From an uncultured Pelagibacteraceae bacterium (GTDB lineage: Bacteria; Pseudomonadota; Alphaproteobacteria; Pelagibacterales; Pelagibacteraceae), in the NCBI GenBank assembly GCA_902531175.1, contig CACADE010000009.1, positions 1 through 47,555 on the forward strand: a stretch of 47,555 bases of DNA, read 5' to 3'. The notes under the pieces are model-generated. The model was given only the letters and a program-made list of their open reading frames with translations. It searched no databases and was not told where the DNA came from. Both the position numbers and the translations under genes were made by a program. Shown one piece after another: positions 1-7,874 of the stretch; position 1 is the stretch's first letter; every line of letters starts with the position of its first letter.

Positions 1-735
1 AAACTAATTGTTACAAGTGGAATGAGAAACAAATCTATAGATTTAGATGCAGCTAAGAAAAATAAAATTTTGGTTACTGGCACTGAAATCAATAGTAACC
101 CAACGCCAGAGTTAACTTGGGCTTTAATTCTGGGACTTGCAAGAAATTTTAAAACAGAAATAGATAATATGTATCAAGGTTACTGGCAGTCAACTATTGG
201 AGTGGAGCTTAAAGGTAAGATATTAGGTTTACTTGGATTGGGTAGAGTAGGTTCTGAAGTTGCAAAAATTGGTAAAGCTTTTGGTATGCAAATTATGGCT
301 TGGAGTGAAAATTTAAACTTAGATAAATGTAAAGAGCTTGATGTTTTACCTTGTAGCAAAGACGACTTAATTGAAAATTCAGACTTTCTGTCAATTCACG
401 TTCAAGGAGGAGATAGATATAGAGATTGTATTACTATTAAAGAATTTGAGAAAATGAAAAAAACTTCATATTTAATAAACACTTCAAGAGGTGAAATAGT
501 TAATGAAGATGATTTAATTATAGCATTATCAACAAATATTATAGCTGGCGCAGGCATAGATGTTTACGAAAAAGAACCACTTCCTGAGAGCCATAAGCTT
601 AGATTCGTACAGAATGCTCTTTTACTTCCTCACATTGGTTATGTAACTGCCGAAAATTATGAAACTTTCTACACTCAAATGATAGAGAATCTTGATAGTT
701 TTATATCTGGTAAACCAAAAAGGGTCATTGAGTAA
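1..735 (+). CDS. D-2-hydroxyacid dehydrogenase, 5'-truncated by the window edge
   Basis: This is an NAD(P)-dependent D-isomer-specific 2-hydroxyacid dehydrogenase, a cytosolic enzyme that interconverts 2-keto acids and D-2-hydroxy acids. The reading frame is open from base 1, so the ATG at 22 is probably internal and the N-terminal part of the catalytic domain is missing; 244 residues are visible. The Rossmann motif GLLGLGRVG lies near visible residue 75. The catalytic Arg is in NTSRGE, the Glu in DVYEKEP and the His in LPHIGY, so all three active-site positions are present. The substrate cannot be told from sequence; phosphoglycerate, glyoxylate/hydroxypyruvate or other 2-keto acids are possible. 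The next gene, aceE, starts 59 bases later with its own apparent promoter. Confidence 0.88.
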   Translation, partial: KLIVTSGMRNKSIDLDAAKKNKILVTGTEINSNPTPELTWALILGLARNFKTEIDNMYQGYWQSTIGVELKGKILGLLGLGRVGSEVAKIGKAFGMQIMAWSENLNLDKCKELDVLPCSKDDLIENSDFLSIHVQGGDRYRDCITIKEFEKMKKTSYLINTSRGEIVNEDDLIIALSTNIIAGAGIDVYEKEPLPESHKLRFVQNALLLPHIGYVTAENYETFYTQMIENLDSFISGKPKRVIE

Positions 736-781
736 ATTAAATTAAGACAATTTTTACAGATATAAATTTTAATTTTTTGTG

Positions 782-787
782 TATAAT
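782..787 (+). promoter_or_regulatory. -10 box for aceE, positioned for a leaderless mRNA
   Basis: A consensus TATAAT ends 7 bases before the A of the aceE ATG at 795. With normal -10 to +1 spacing, transcription would start at 794 or 795, giving an mRNA with essentially no 5' leader. No good -35 box and no Shine-Dalgarno sequence are visible. Confidence 0.5.
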
Positions 788-794
788 TAATTTG

Positions 795-3449
795 ATGAGC
801 AAAGAATTTAAAGCTAATCAAAATCAAAAATTAGATAATCAAGAGTTAAATGATTGGTTAGACTCTCTTGATGCAGTAGTTGAAAATCATGGTAGAGAGG
901 GTGCCAAACTAATTTTAGAAAAACTTGAGAAAAGAGCAAAAGATTTAAGAGTATTATATTCACCAGTTCCATATTCACCATACAGAAATACGATATCTCA
1001 ATATGATCAAGGAATTTATCCTGGAGATTTAGCAATTGAGGAAAAAATAACAGCAATTTTAAGATGGAATGCTTTAACTATGGTTATGAAAGCAAATAAA
1101 AATTATGGTGGGCTTGGAGGACATATAGCAAGTTATGCATCTTTCGCTGAAGTATTTGAAACAGGATTTAATCATTTTTTTAAAGGTGGTGATGAAGCAG
1201 ATTTAATTTTTTATCAATCGCAGTGTACAACTGGGATATATGCAAGATCTTTTTTAGAGGGAAGATTAACTAAAAATCATTTGGAACATTATAGACAAGA
1301 ATTAAACGAGCAAGGACTCTCTTCTTACTGCCATCCTTATTTGATGCGAGATTATTGGACATTTACCACATCATCAATGGGAATAGGTCTAGTTAATGCA
1401 ATTTATCAGGCTCGTTTCATGAAATATTTAGAAAATAGAAACTTATTAAAAACTAATAAAAGAGTATGGGGTTTATTTGGCGATGGTGAAATGGATGAAC
1501 CTGAAAGTTTGGCTGGATTGTCTATCGCTTCACGGGAAAAATTAGATAATTTAACTTTTATTATAAATTGTAATCTCCAAAGATTAGATGGACCTGTAAG
1601 AGGTAATGGACAAATAATTCAGGAACTTGAAACAATATTTAAAGCTAATGGATGGAATGTAATTAAAGTTCTATGGGGATCTGAATGGGATAAAATTTTT
1701 CAACAAGATAAAGATCATTTGTTGTTAAAGCGTTTTGCTAAAACCGTTGATGGAAAATATCAAACATTAGGTGCAAGAGATGGAGAATATAATCTCAAAA
1801 ACTTTTTTGCAGAGGATCCGGAAGTTTTAAAATTGGTTTCTTCACTCAGTAAAGATGAGATTGATAAACTTAAAAGGGGAGGTCATGATTTTAAAAAACT
1901 TTATGCTGCCTTTAATGCTGCAGTTAAAACTAAGGGTAAACCTACAGTTATTTTAGCTAAAACAAAAAAAGGTTATGGAATGGGTAAAGCAGGAGAGTCA
2001 AAAATGACTAATCATCAGCAAAAAGAATTAAATCTTGACGCATTGAAAGAGTTTAGAGATCGTTTTCAATTAGATATTCCTGATAATAAATTAGAAAATA
2101 TGGAGTTTTATAAGCCAGATGAAAATTCTGAGGAAATAAAATACTTAAAGAAAAGAAGGGAAGCTTTAGGAGGATCTTTACCGAAAAGAAGCTTTAAAGA
2201 AGTTGAATTAGTTACTCCAAAAATTGAAAAACATTCAAACTTTTTATTCGAAGAAAGTGATAGAGAATATTCAACAACGACTGGATTGGTAAGGTCCTTA
2301 GGAAACGTAATGAGAGATAAAGAGTTTGGAAAAAGAGTTGTCCCAATAGTTGCTGATGAAGCAAGGACTTTTGGAATGGCTAATTTATTTTCACAAATTG
2401 GAATATATTCACCAGACGGTCAGTTATATGAACCTGAAGATGCGACTTCTATTTTGAAATATCAAGAATCAAAAACAGGACAACTATTAGAGGAAGGAAT
2501 TAATGAAGCTGGTGCAATTTCTTCATGGTTAGCTGCAGCAACTTCTTATAGCAATCATAATTTTCCAATGATGCCTTTTTATATTTTTTATTCTATGTTT
2601 GGTTTTCAAAGAATTGGAGATTTGATTTGGGCGGCAGCCGATCAAATGCCAAGAGGATTTTTAATTGGTGCTACAGCTGGACGAACTACTTTGGCTGGAG
2701 AAGGATTACAACATCAAGATGGACAAAGTCATATAATTGCATCAACATTTCCAAATTTAAAATCTTACGATCCTTGTTTTGCAAGTGAGCTAGCAATTAT
2801 TTTTGATGATGGAATGAAAAGAATGATGACAGAATGTAAAGATGAATTTTATTATATTACTGTGAATAATGAAAAGTACTCTCATCCAAAAATTGATATA
2901 AAAAATAAAGATGGAATAATTAAAGGTGGTTACCTTTTTAAAGATAATTCTAATGATAAAATTAATATAAATTTATTAGGATCTGGTCCAATATTTAGAG
3001 AATGTATCGAAGCCTCTAAAATACTTAAAGATGAATACGGAATTGGTTCAAGATTATATAGCATAACAAGCTATTCAGAGTTAGAAAAAAATGCTAAATC
3101 AGTTTTAAGACAAAATACATTGTCTCCTGCAAATAAAAAACAAAACTATTTGCAGCAGCTAATTTCTAATGACGACCCTATAATTGCTACTTCAGATTAT
3201 GTAAGAGCGTATTCACAATTAATCTCTAGCCACATAAATAATAAGTTTCTAGCGATGGGCACAGATGGATTTGGAAGAAGTGATACGCGAAAAAATTTAA
3301 GAGATTTTTTTGAGGTAGATAGCAAACATATAGTCATCAGTTCTTTGTATACACTTTATGAAGATAATAAAATCCCATTACAAACACTAGAAAAAGCAAT
3401 TAGTAAATATAATCTCAACAATAATAAGAATAATCCTTGGGATATATAA
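795..3449 (+). CDS. aceE: pyruvate dehydrogenase E1 component, homodimeric type
   Basis: This is the thiamine-diphosphate-dependent E1 subunit that decarboxylates pyruvate and passes the acetyl group to the lipoyl domain of E2. The 884-aa length fits the single-chain AceE class, not the alpha/beta type. The ThDP motif begins with GDGEMDEP near residue 229 and ends with NLQRLDGPV near residue 258. I chose ATG 795 over the in-frame TTG at 777, because the six extra residues are not AceE-like and the TTG lies upstream of the TATAAT box. No aceF or lpd gene follows; the next gene is an HDAC-fold hydrolase 15 bases on. The enzyme would have to pair with E2/E3 encoded elsewhere. A 2-oxo-acid substrate other than pyruvate is possible but less likely. 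Confidence 0.93.
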   Translation: MSKEFKANQNQKLDNQELNDWLDSLDAVVENHGREGAKLILEKLEKRAKDLRVLYSPVPYSPYRNTISQYDQGIYPGDLAIEEKITAILRWNALTMVMKANKNYGGLGGHIASYASFAEVFETGFNHFFKGGDEADLIFYQSQCTTGIYARSFLEGRLTKNHLEHYRQELNEQGLSSYCHPYLMRDYWTFTTSSMGIGLVNAIYQARFMKYLENRNLLKTNKRVWGLFGDGEMDEPESLAGLSIASREKLDNLTFIINCNLQRLDGPVRGNGQIIQELETIFKANGWNVIKVLWGSEWDKIFQQDKDHLLLKRFAKTVDGKYQTLGARDGEYNLKNFFAEDPEVLKLVSSLSKDEIDKLKRGGHDFKKLYAAFNAAVKTKGKPTVILAKTKKGYGMGKAGESKMTNHQQKELNLDALKEFRDRFQLDIPDNKLENMEFYKPDENSEEIKYLKKRREALGGSLPKRSFKEVELVTPKIEKHSNFLFEESDREYSTTTGLVRSLGNVMRDKEFGKRVVPIVADEARTFGMANLFSQIGIYSPDGQLYEPEDATSILKYQESKTGQLLEEGINEAGAISSWLAAATSYSNHNFPMMPFYIFYSMFGFQRIGDLIWAAADQMPRGFLIGATAGRTTLAGEGLQHQDGQSHIIASTFPNLKSYDPCFASELAIIFDDGMKRMMTECKDEFYYITVNNEKYSHPKIDIKNKDGIIKGGYLFKDNSNDKININLLGSGPIFRECIEASKILKDEYGIGSRLYSITSYSELEKNAKSVLRQNTLSPANKKQNYLQQLISNDDPIIATSDYVRAYSQLISSHINNKFLAMGTDGFGRSDTRKNLRDFFEVDSKHIVISSLYTLYEDNKIPLQTLEKAISKYNLNNNKNNPWDI

Positions 3450-3464
3450 TCTTTAATATCATTT

Positions 3465-4358
3465 ATGGAACTACCAGTTGTTAATCATAAAGACTATGAA
3501 GCAAAATTAAATGATGACAATAAATTTCCTATAAAAAAATTTGGAGAATTAGCTAAAGCGTTAATCAAAAATAAAATAGTTAAAAATTTCTTTATTCCAG
3601 AGCCATGCTCAGTAGATACTTTAAGAGAGGCACATACAGAAGACTATATAAATAAAATAAAAAATAAAACTTTAGATAAAAACGAGATTAGAAAAATTGG
3701 TTTTCCTTTAGTTGACAGCGTAGTTAGAAGGTCTTTTATTGCAACTGGAGGCACAGTGCTTGCTACAAAGCTAGCTTTAAATTATGGAATAGCTTGTAAT
3801 ACTGCAGGAGGCAGCCATCATGCAACATCTAGTGAAGGAGCTGGATTTTGTGTTTTTAATGATGTTGCGGTAGCAGCCAAATATTTAACTTCAAGAGGAT
3901 TGGCAAATAAAATTTTAATTATTGATTTAGATGTTCATCAGGGTAACGGCAATTCTGAAATATTTAAAAATGATAATCAAGTCTTTACATTCAGCATGCA
4001 CGCGAAAGTTAATTATCCATCAAAAAAATCAGTAAGTGATCTTGATATTGAATTAGAGGAAAATTTAGAAGATAGAGAATATATTGATATTTTAAAAAAT
4101 AGCCTAAAATATTTAAACGAAATAGAGTTTGATTTTGTTTTTTATATCGCTGGAGTTGATATTCACTACAATGACAGGTTGGGTAAACTAAAAATTTCTG
4201 ATAATGGTATACTTGAGAGAGATGAATTAGTAATTGATAATTTCTTCTCAAATAAAATTCCTATTTGTGGAGTATTAGGAGGTGGATACAACAAAGATTT
4301 TAATAAGCTAGTAGAATTACATTCTAGTTTACATAAAACATGTGCTAAATTTTTATAA
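3465..4358 (+). CDS. histone deacetylase family zinc amidohydrolase
   Basis: This 297-aa protein has the arginase/deacetylase fold of histone-deacetylase-like bacterial amidohydrolases, which remove acetyl groups from polyamines, lysine or other N-acetyl amines. Visible motifs are the active-site His pair in GGSHHATSSEG (residues 118-119), the zinc ligands in DLDVHQGNGN (Asp156, His158), a third ligand Asp in AGVDIHYND, and a C-terminal GGGYN loop. It lies between aceE and msrB, and its stop codon shares a base with the msrB start (TAATG). A TATAAT at 3445-3450, overlapping the aceE stop, could give it a short-leader transcript. The true substrate is unknown. Confidence 0.85.
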   Translation: MELPVVNHKDYEAKLNDDNKFPIKKFGELAKALIKNKIVKNFFIPEPCSVDTLREAHTEDYINKIKNKTLDKNEIRKIGFPLVDSVVRRSFIATGGTVLATKLALNYGIACNTAGGSHHATSSEGAGFCVFNDVAVAAKYLTSRGLANKILIIDLDVHQGNGNSEIFKNDNQVFTFSMHAKVNYPSKKSVSDLDIELEENLEDREYIDILKNSLKYLNEIEFDFVFYIAGVDIHYNDRLGKLKISDNGILERDELVIDNFFSNKIPICGVLGGGYNKDFNKLVELHSSLHKTCAKFL

Positions 4359-4726
4359 TGAAAAAAAATTCAAATTTAACTCCAGAACAAGAAAATATTT
4401 TATTCAATGAAGCAACGGAACCTCCTGGTTCAAGCGAATTAAACAATGAAAAAAGAGAGGGCTCATATCACTGCGCTAACTGTGATATTGAATTATTTAA
4501 ATCATCAACGAAATATGAAAGCGGATCTGGGTGGCCGTCATTTTATAAATCTCTTCCAGATGTATTTGAAACCAAAACAGACCACCATATTGGTTATGCT
4601 AGGACAGAGTATCATTGTAAAAAATGTGGGGGACATCACGGACACATATTTGATGATGGTCCACAGCCTACAGGCAAAAGATACTGTAACAATGGTGTTT
4701 GTTTAGTATTTAAGCCAAAAAACTAG
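4358..4726 (+). CDS. msrB: peptide-methionine (R)-S-oxide reductase MsrB
   Basis: MsrB reduces the R epimer of methionine sulfoxide in proteins, using thioredoxin-type reductants in the cytosol. At 122 aa it is a single-domain MsrB. Two CxxC pairs, in HCANC and HCKKCG, are the structural zinc site of the family. The signature GSGWPSF and the catalytic Cys in KRYCNNGVC are present. It overlaps the upstream HDAC-fold gene by one base (TAATG), so the two are probably co-translated. The partner enzyme MsrA is encoded at 41126-41581 on the other strand. Confidence 0.95.
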   Translation: MKKNSNLTPEQENILFNEATEPPGSSELNNEKREGSYHCANCDIELFKSSTKYESGSGWPSFYKSLPDVFETKTDHHIGYARTEYHCKKCGGHHGHIFDDGPQPTGKRYCNNGVCLVFKPKN

Positions 4727-4761
4727 CAAAAAAAAAAAACTTAATAAAATTTAAAATAATA

Positions 4762-4767
4762 TATAGT
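4762..4767 (+). promoter_or_regulatory. possible -10 box for the barrel/secreted pair
   Basis: TATAGT ends 7 bases before the A-rich GTG start at 4775, the spacing expected for a leaderless transcript. The -35 region is not recognisable and the area is very AT-rich, so this is a weak call. Confidence 0.3.
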
Positions 4768-4774
4768 GTTTATT

Positions 4775-5602
4775 GTGAAAAATTTAATATTTTTATTTTT
4801 AAGTTATATAGTTCTAACTACTTATGCTTTTTCAAATTCAGTATCTGAGTATATTTCAAACTTAATTCCGGGAGAGGGAGATACAGAAGTAAGTATTGAT
4901 CTAAGAGAAAATCATTCTCCAGATTACAGCATCTTGTTAGTTAGAGAAATAGATAGAAATGAAAATGGTAATTACTTTACCCAAATGTCTTTATTCAATA
5001 CTGAGAAAAATAACGATGAGAGAATTACTGCAAATTTTGGTTTAGGGAAAAGATTTCTTAGTGATGACAAATTTTCACTTACGGGATTAAATTTATTTTT
5101 AGATTACGATAATGAAGGAAATGCTAGATCAAGTATTGGTCTGGAAATGAGAAACGCTGTATTAGAATTTGCATATAATAATTATTTAGGATTAGATGAT
5201 GCGGACGGAGAAAAAGTTTTAGATGGATATGATTTACGATTAGCTTCTCAGATTCCTTATTTACATTGGGCAGACATATTTTTGAATACATATTCATGGG
5301 ATGGCGTAAACAGAAACGATATTGAGGGATTAATAATTGGATCAGAATTTTCTTTATCATCAACTTTGCAGTTAGAATTGGCTTATGATGATAAGGATAG
5401 AGCTGGGCTAGATGATGAGTACTATGTAAAATTAATGTTTGTTTATCCTCCAAAAGAAGGTCCAACATTAGGAGATGGAATAAGTTCAAATATTTGGAGA
5501 GAGAATAAAGATATGACTGGAGAACTACTGACAAAGGTAAAAAGAAATAATAAAATTATGGTTGAGTTTGATGGTAATGCGACCATATCAAGGACTGATT
5601 AA
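4775..5602 (+). CDS. exported beta-barrel protein resembling the inverse autotransporter barrel domain
   Basis: The protein begins with a signal peptide (MKNLIFLFLSYIVLTTYAFS if the GTG at 4775 is used). An in-frame GTG at 4766 would add three residues, and I prefer 4775 because it gives the usual Lys-containing signal start. The mature part (about 255 residues) is made of short amphipathic strands. A central segment with GLGKRFLSDDKFSLTGLN, LFLDYD, GLEMRN and NNYLGL resembles the intimin/invasin-type (YchO-like) barrel, in which strands alternate with turns rich in Asp and Gly. Unlike intimins there is no passenger region attached. The stop codon overlaps the start of the next secreted protein gene by one base, so the two form a unit. 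A porin-like protein is an alternative. Confidence 0.6.
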   Translation: MKNLIFLFLSYIVLTTYAFSNSVSEYISNLIPGEGDTEVSIDLRENHSPDYSILLVREIDRNENGNYFTQMSLFNTEKNNDERITANFGLGKRFLSDDKFSLTGLNLFLDYDNEGNARSSIGLEMRNAVLEFAYNNYLGLDDADGEKVLDGYDLRLASQIPYLHWADIFLNTYSWDGVNRNDIEGLIIGSEFSLSSTLQLELAYDDKDRAGLDDEYYVKLMFVYPPKEGPTLGDGISSNIWRENKDMTGELLTKVKRNNKIMVEFDGNATISRTD

Positions 5603-6465
5603 TGAAAGAATTTTTTAAATTAACAACATTTCTGTTTATATTTGTATTATCTAATAAGCTAGCAATTGCTGCCACAGCAACTGGAAATGCTGATGTTTAT
5701 AAAGTGATTATGAGAAAAGTTGAACTTTGCACTGGTTATACAGTTGTTGACTTTGATGATGTTGGAACTGCTGCCGCATGTCATGATGCGGTAACTATTG
5801 GTTCAGGAGACAAAGAAGTAGACATTGCTTCTGTAACAGCTGGTTCTGCTGCTGCTAATTATGGAGATCCTGCACTTTTACCTCTGGGAGAGACTTATAC
5901 TCATATGAGAGTTACAGTTGATAGAAAATTTATTATAAAATCAGAAAGCGCTCTTGATACAGGTGGAACTGATGATACAGATAATTGTGTTACAGTAGCT
6001 ACAACTGATGCACAGTACGAAAATGATGAGGCAACTGATAAGTATACCCATAAAGTAGCAATAGCCGAAGGCGGCACCAATGCTGCAATGAATTTATATA
6101 TGACTGATGGTAGACAGGGAGACGAAAGCACAAGTAACAATTATACTCAATGTGAAACAGCTAATTGTGCAAAAAATGATGGCTGGACTTGGGATTATGC
6201 AGCCTCAGCTTCTAATCTTTCATCAGCAATCGCAATGACAACAATGAGATCCTCTGTTACAACTGATGATGTTCAACTGGTGTATGTTTTAGCCAAACCT
6301 TATACTGTCACATTAAATCCACCAACAATCGACATATCTTTTGGAACAAGAAATGCACTTGGTGTACAAGAAGTTTGCGATAATGGTAGTAATTGTGCTG
6401 GACAATCTGATGCACATTGCTCATTTTATCCTGAGGAACCTATTGTAACCATTACGATAAAATAA
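5602..6465 (+). CDS. secreted Ala/Thr-rich protein of unknown function
   Basis: I do not recognise this 287-aa protein. It starts with a clear signal peptide ending near LAIAA (about residue 24). The mature chain is acidic, rich in Ala, Thr, Asp and Asn, and has about nine cysteines spread in pairs (AACHD, QCETANC, VCDNGSNC, HCSF), which fits disulphides in the periplasm or outside the cell. It has no internal membrane segment and ends in short beta-like stretches (TVTLNPPTIDISF, IVTITIK). Its ATG overlaps the stop of the barrel gene (TAATG), so it may be a substrate or partner of that protein. Its codons are visibly more GC-rich than those of its neighbours. It ends tail-to-tail with grxC, three bases apart. 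Confidence 0.7.
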   Translation: MKEFFKLTTFLFIFVLSNKLAIAATATGNADVYKVIMRKVELCTGYTVVDFDDVGTAAACHDAVTIGSGDKEVDIASVTAGSAAANYGDPALLPLGETYTHMRVTVDRKFIIKSESALDTGGTDDTDNCVTVATTDAQYENDEATDKYTHKVAIAEGGTNAAMNLYMTDGRQGDESTSNNYTQCETANCAKNDGWTWDYAASASNLSSAIAMTTMRSSVTTDDVQLVYVLAKPYTVTLNPPTIDISFGTRNALGVQEVCDNGSNCAGQSDAHCSFYPEEPIVTITIK

Positions 6466-6468
6466 AAT

Positions 6469-6723
6469 TTATTTTAAACTAGAAATTAAATTACCTGCTT
6501 TTTCAAGTTCTCTTAACTCTTGATATCCACCTACATGATAGTCATCAAAAAATATTTGAGGAATAGTTCTTTTACCATTTGCTTTTTTTATCATTTCTTC
6601 TCTTAGACCTTCTTTCAATGATACATCTATTTCAGTATAACTTAAATTATTTCTTGTTAGCAAACGCTTTGCAGCATCACAAAAACCACACATTGGTCCA
6701 GAGTAGACGATAATATTTTTCAT
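6469..6723 (-). CDS. grxC: glutaredoxin 3
   Basis: This is an 84-aa dithiol glutaredoxin that reduces protein disulphides and mixed glutathione disulphides in the cytosol. The active site reads CGFC instead of the commonest CPYC, near residues 11-14 (SGPMCGFCDAAK). The cis-Pro motif TIPQIFF and the glutathione-binding GGYQEL follow in the normal places. It lies downstream of a DUF2805-type gene on the same strand, 31 bases away. Confidence 0.93.
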   Translation of the reverse strand: MKNIIVYSGPMCGFCDAAKRLLTRNNLSYTEIDVSLKEGLREEMIKKANGKRTIPQIFFDDYHVGGYQELRELEKAGNLISSLK

Positions 6724-6754
6724 TATTTATATATAATCTTTGTTTCCTAAAATA

Positions 6755-7051
6755 CTAGAGTGAGTAATCGTTTTTATTTATCTTTGATTTGATTAATTTT
6801 CTAGAATATTCGAATTTTTTTCTATGTTTAATACTTTGTGAACTTGCTCTTTTTCTCCATAATCTAAAAGAAGATGGTTTTAAAGATCTTCTCATAATTT
6901 TAATAACATCGCTTTCAGTTTTTCCAGTTTTTTTTTCAATTTCCTCAAATGTAATTCTGTCTGCCCAAGCCGCCCATATAACCCAATCTGGACTCTCCAA
7001 TGGAGGCTCTGGATTTTTAACTTTGGTTATGGGTCTGTGACTTTTTTTCAT
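6755..7051 (-). CDS. small basic protein, TIGR03643/DUF2805 family
   Basis: This 98-aa protein matches the pattern of a conserved family of unknown function (TIGR03643/DUF2805). The core is SPDWVIWAAWADRITFEEIE, then KTGKTESDVIKIMRRSLKPSSFRLWRKR. The middle looks like a helix-turn-helix-sized unit and the C-terminus is strongly basic, so nucleic-acid binding is possible, but this is inference only. The ATG at 7051 is preferred over the TTG at 7054. It precedes grxC on the same strand. Confidence 0.75.
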   Translation of the reverse strand: MKKSHRPITKVKNPEPPLESPDWVIWAAWADRITFEEIEKKTGKTESDVIKIMRRSLKPSSFRLWRKRASSQSIKHRKKFEYSRKLIKSKINKNDYSL

Positions 7052-7101
7052 CAAAATTCAACAAATTTCTAAAATTATTTTAATGCAAATACTTAAGGCT
7101 A

Positions 7102-7110
7102 TGATATTAT
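7102..7110 (+). promoter_or_regulatory. extended -10 promoter for the LysE-type exporter gene
   Basis: TGATATTAT is an extended -10 element (TGn followed by TATTAT). The predicted start of transcription is near 7117, two bases before the hairpin at 7119, leaving a leader of about 55 nt. No convincing -35 box is visible, as is usual for extended -10 promoters. Confidence 0.45.
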
Positions 7111-7118
7111 CATTTTTA

Positions 7119-7165
7119 GATAGTCCTATCTAGCCATCTTTAGCTCCCGGTTTTTTAGGACTATC
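7119..7165 (+). promoter_or_regulatory. structured mRNA leader with 10-bp stem upstream of the LysE-type exporter
   Basis: GATAGTCCTA (7119-7128) is exactly complementary to TAGGACTATC (7156-7165), with a 27-base loop that contains CTCCCGG. The 3' arm holds AGGA (7157-7160), the only Shine-Dalgarno-like sequence before the ATG at 7172, so the stem would hide it. There is no U-run after the stem, so it is not an intrinsic terminator. I could not match it to a known riboswitch class. A DNA operator with widely spaced arms is the alternative. Confidence 0.5.
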
Positions 7166-7171
7166 CTTAAA

Positions 7172-7786
7172 ATGTTTCCCTTAGATTTTATCCTTTTTTT
7201 ACAGATCATCATTTTTATGTTTATAACTCCTGGAACGCCTAGAATTGTAATTATTTCATACTCAATGAACTATGGTGTTCAAAAGTGTGTATGGACTGCA
7301 CTGGGAGATGTAACGGCAAATATTATTCAGGCAACCTTAGTAATTTTTGTTATCGGATCTTTTTTGTCTGACAATCCAACAATACTTAATACTTTAAAAT
7401 GGTTAGGTATCGCTTATTTAACATATCTTGCATATGATATTTATAAATCGAGACCTAAAGATATAAATACAAAAGATATTTCTGATAAAAGTTTTTTTTC
7501 ATTTTATAAAGATGGATTTTTAGTAGCAGGGACAAGTCCTAAAGCATGGATGTTCTTTCCATTTATATTTCCACAATTTATTGATTTTAATTCTAATTAT
7601 ATTATTCAGTTTATTATTTTAATAACAACTTATGTTGTATTAGATTTTCTATCTTTGGTTGGTTATGCTATACTAGCTAGTAAATTAATTGTTTGGATCA
7701 AAGCTAATCCTAAAATTATAAATACAATTTCAGCTTGTGTAATTATTTTTATTGCAATAATTATTGCATTTACCCAACAATACTAG
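7172..7786 (+). CDS. LysE/RhtB family amino-acid exporter
   Basis: This 204-aa inner-membrane protein has about six hydrophobic segments and the N-terminal family motif in altered form: TPGTPRIVIISYSMNYG followed by ALGDVTAN, where most members read PGP. RhtB/LysE proteins export amino acids such as threonine, homoserine, leucine or lysine by proton antiport. The substrate cannot be told here. The gene stands alone on its strand with its own promoter and hairpin leader, 88 bases before a LIV-type binding-protein gene. Confidence 0.85.
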   Translation: MFPLDFILFLQIIIFMFITPGTPRIVIISYSMNYGVQKCVWTALGDVTANIIQATLVIFVIGSFLSDNPTILNTLKWLGIAYLTYLAYDIYKSRPKDINTKDISDKSFFSFYKDGFLVAGTSPKAWMFFPFIFPQFIDFNSNYIIQFIILITTYVVLDFLSLVGYAILASKLIVWIKANPKIINTISACVIIFIAIIIAFTQQY

Positions 7787-7862
7787 GTTATATTGCGCTA
7801 CTACTCACACTTGCAATTAAATAATTTTTGTTATTAATTTAAACTTTATTAATTAATTAATT

Positions 7863-7870
7863 AAGGGGGA
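7863..7870 (+). promoter_or_regulatory. strong ribosome binding site of the LIV-type binding-protein gene
   Basis: AAGGGGGA lies 4 bases before the ATG at 7875 and is directly preceded by the 16-base AT tract TTAATTAATTAATTAA (7849-7864). Most other genes in the window have no Shine-Dalgarno sequence, so this marks a highly translated gene. Confidence 0.7.
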
Positions 7871-7874
7871 ATAA

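Noticed and set aside
777..794. TTG start at 777 for aceE
   Set aside because: It precedes the TATAAT box and adds six residues without family similarity; ATG 795 fits AceE and the promoter.
5124..5534. 136-codon minus-strand frame inside the barrel gene
   Set aside because: Antisense shadow of a gene with a signal peptide and family-like motifs; the frame itself has no start context or recognisable motif.
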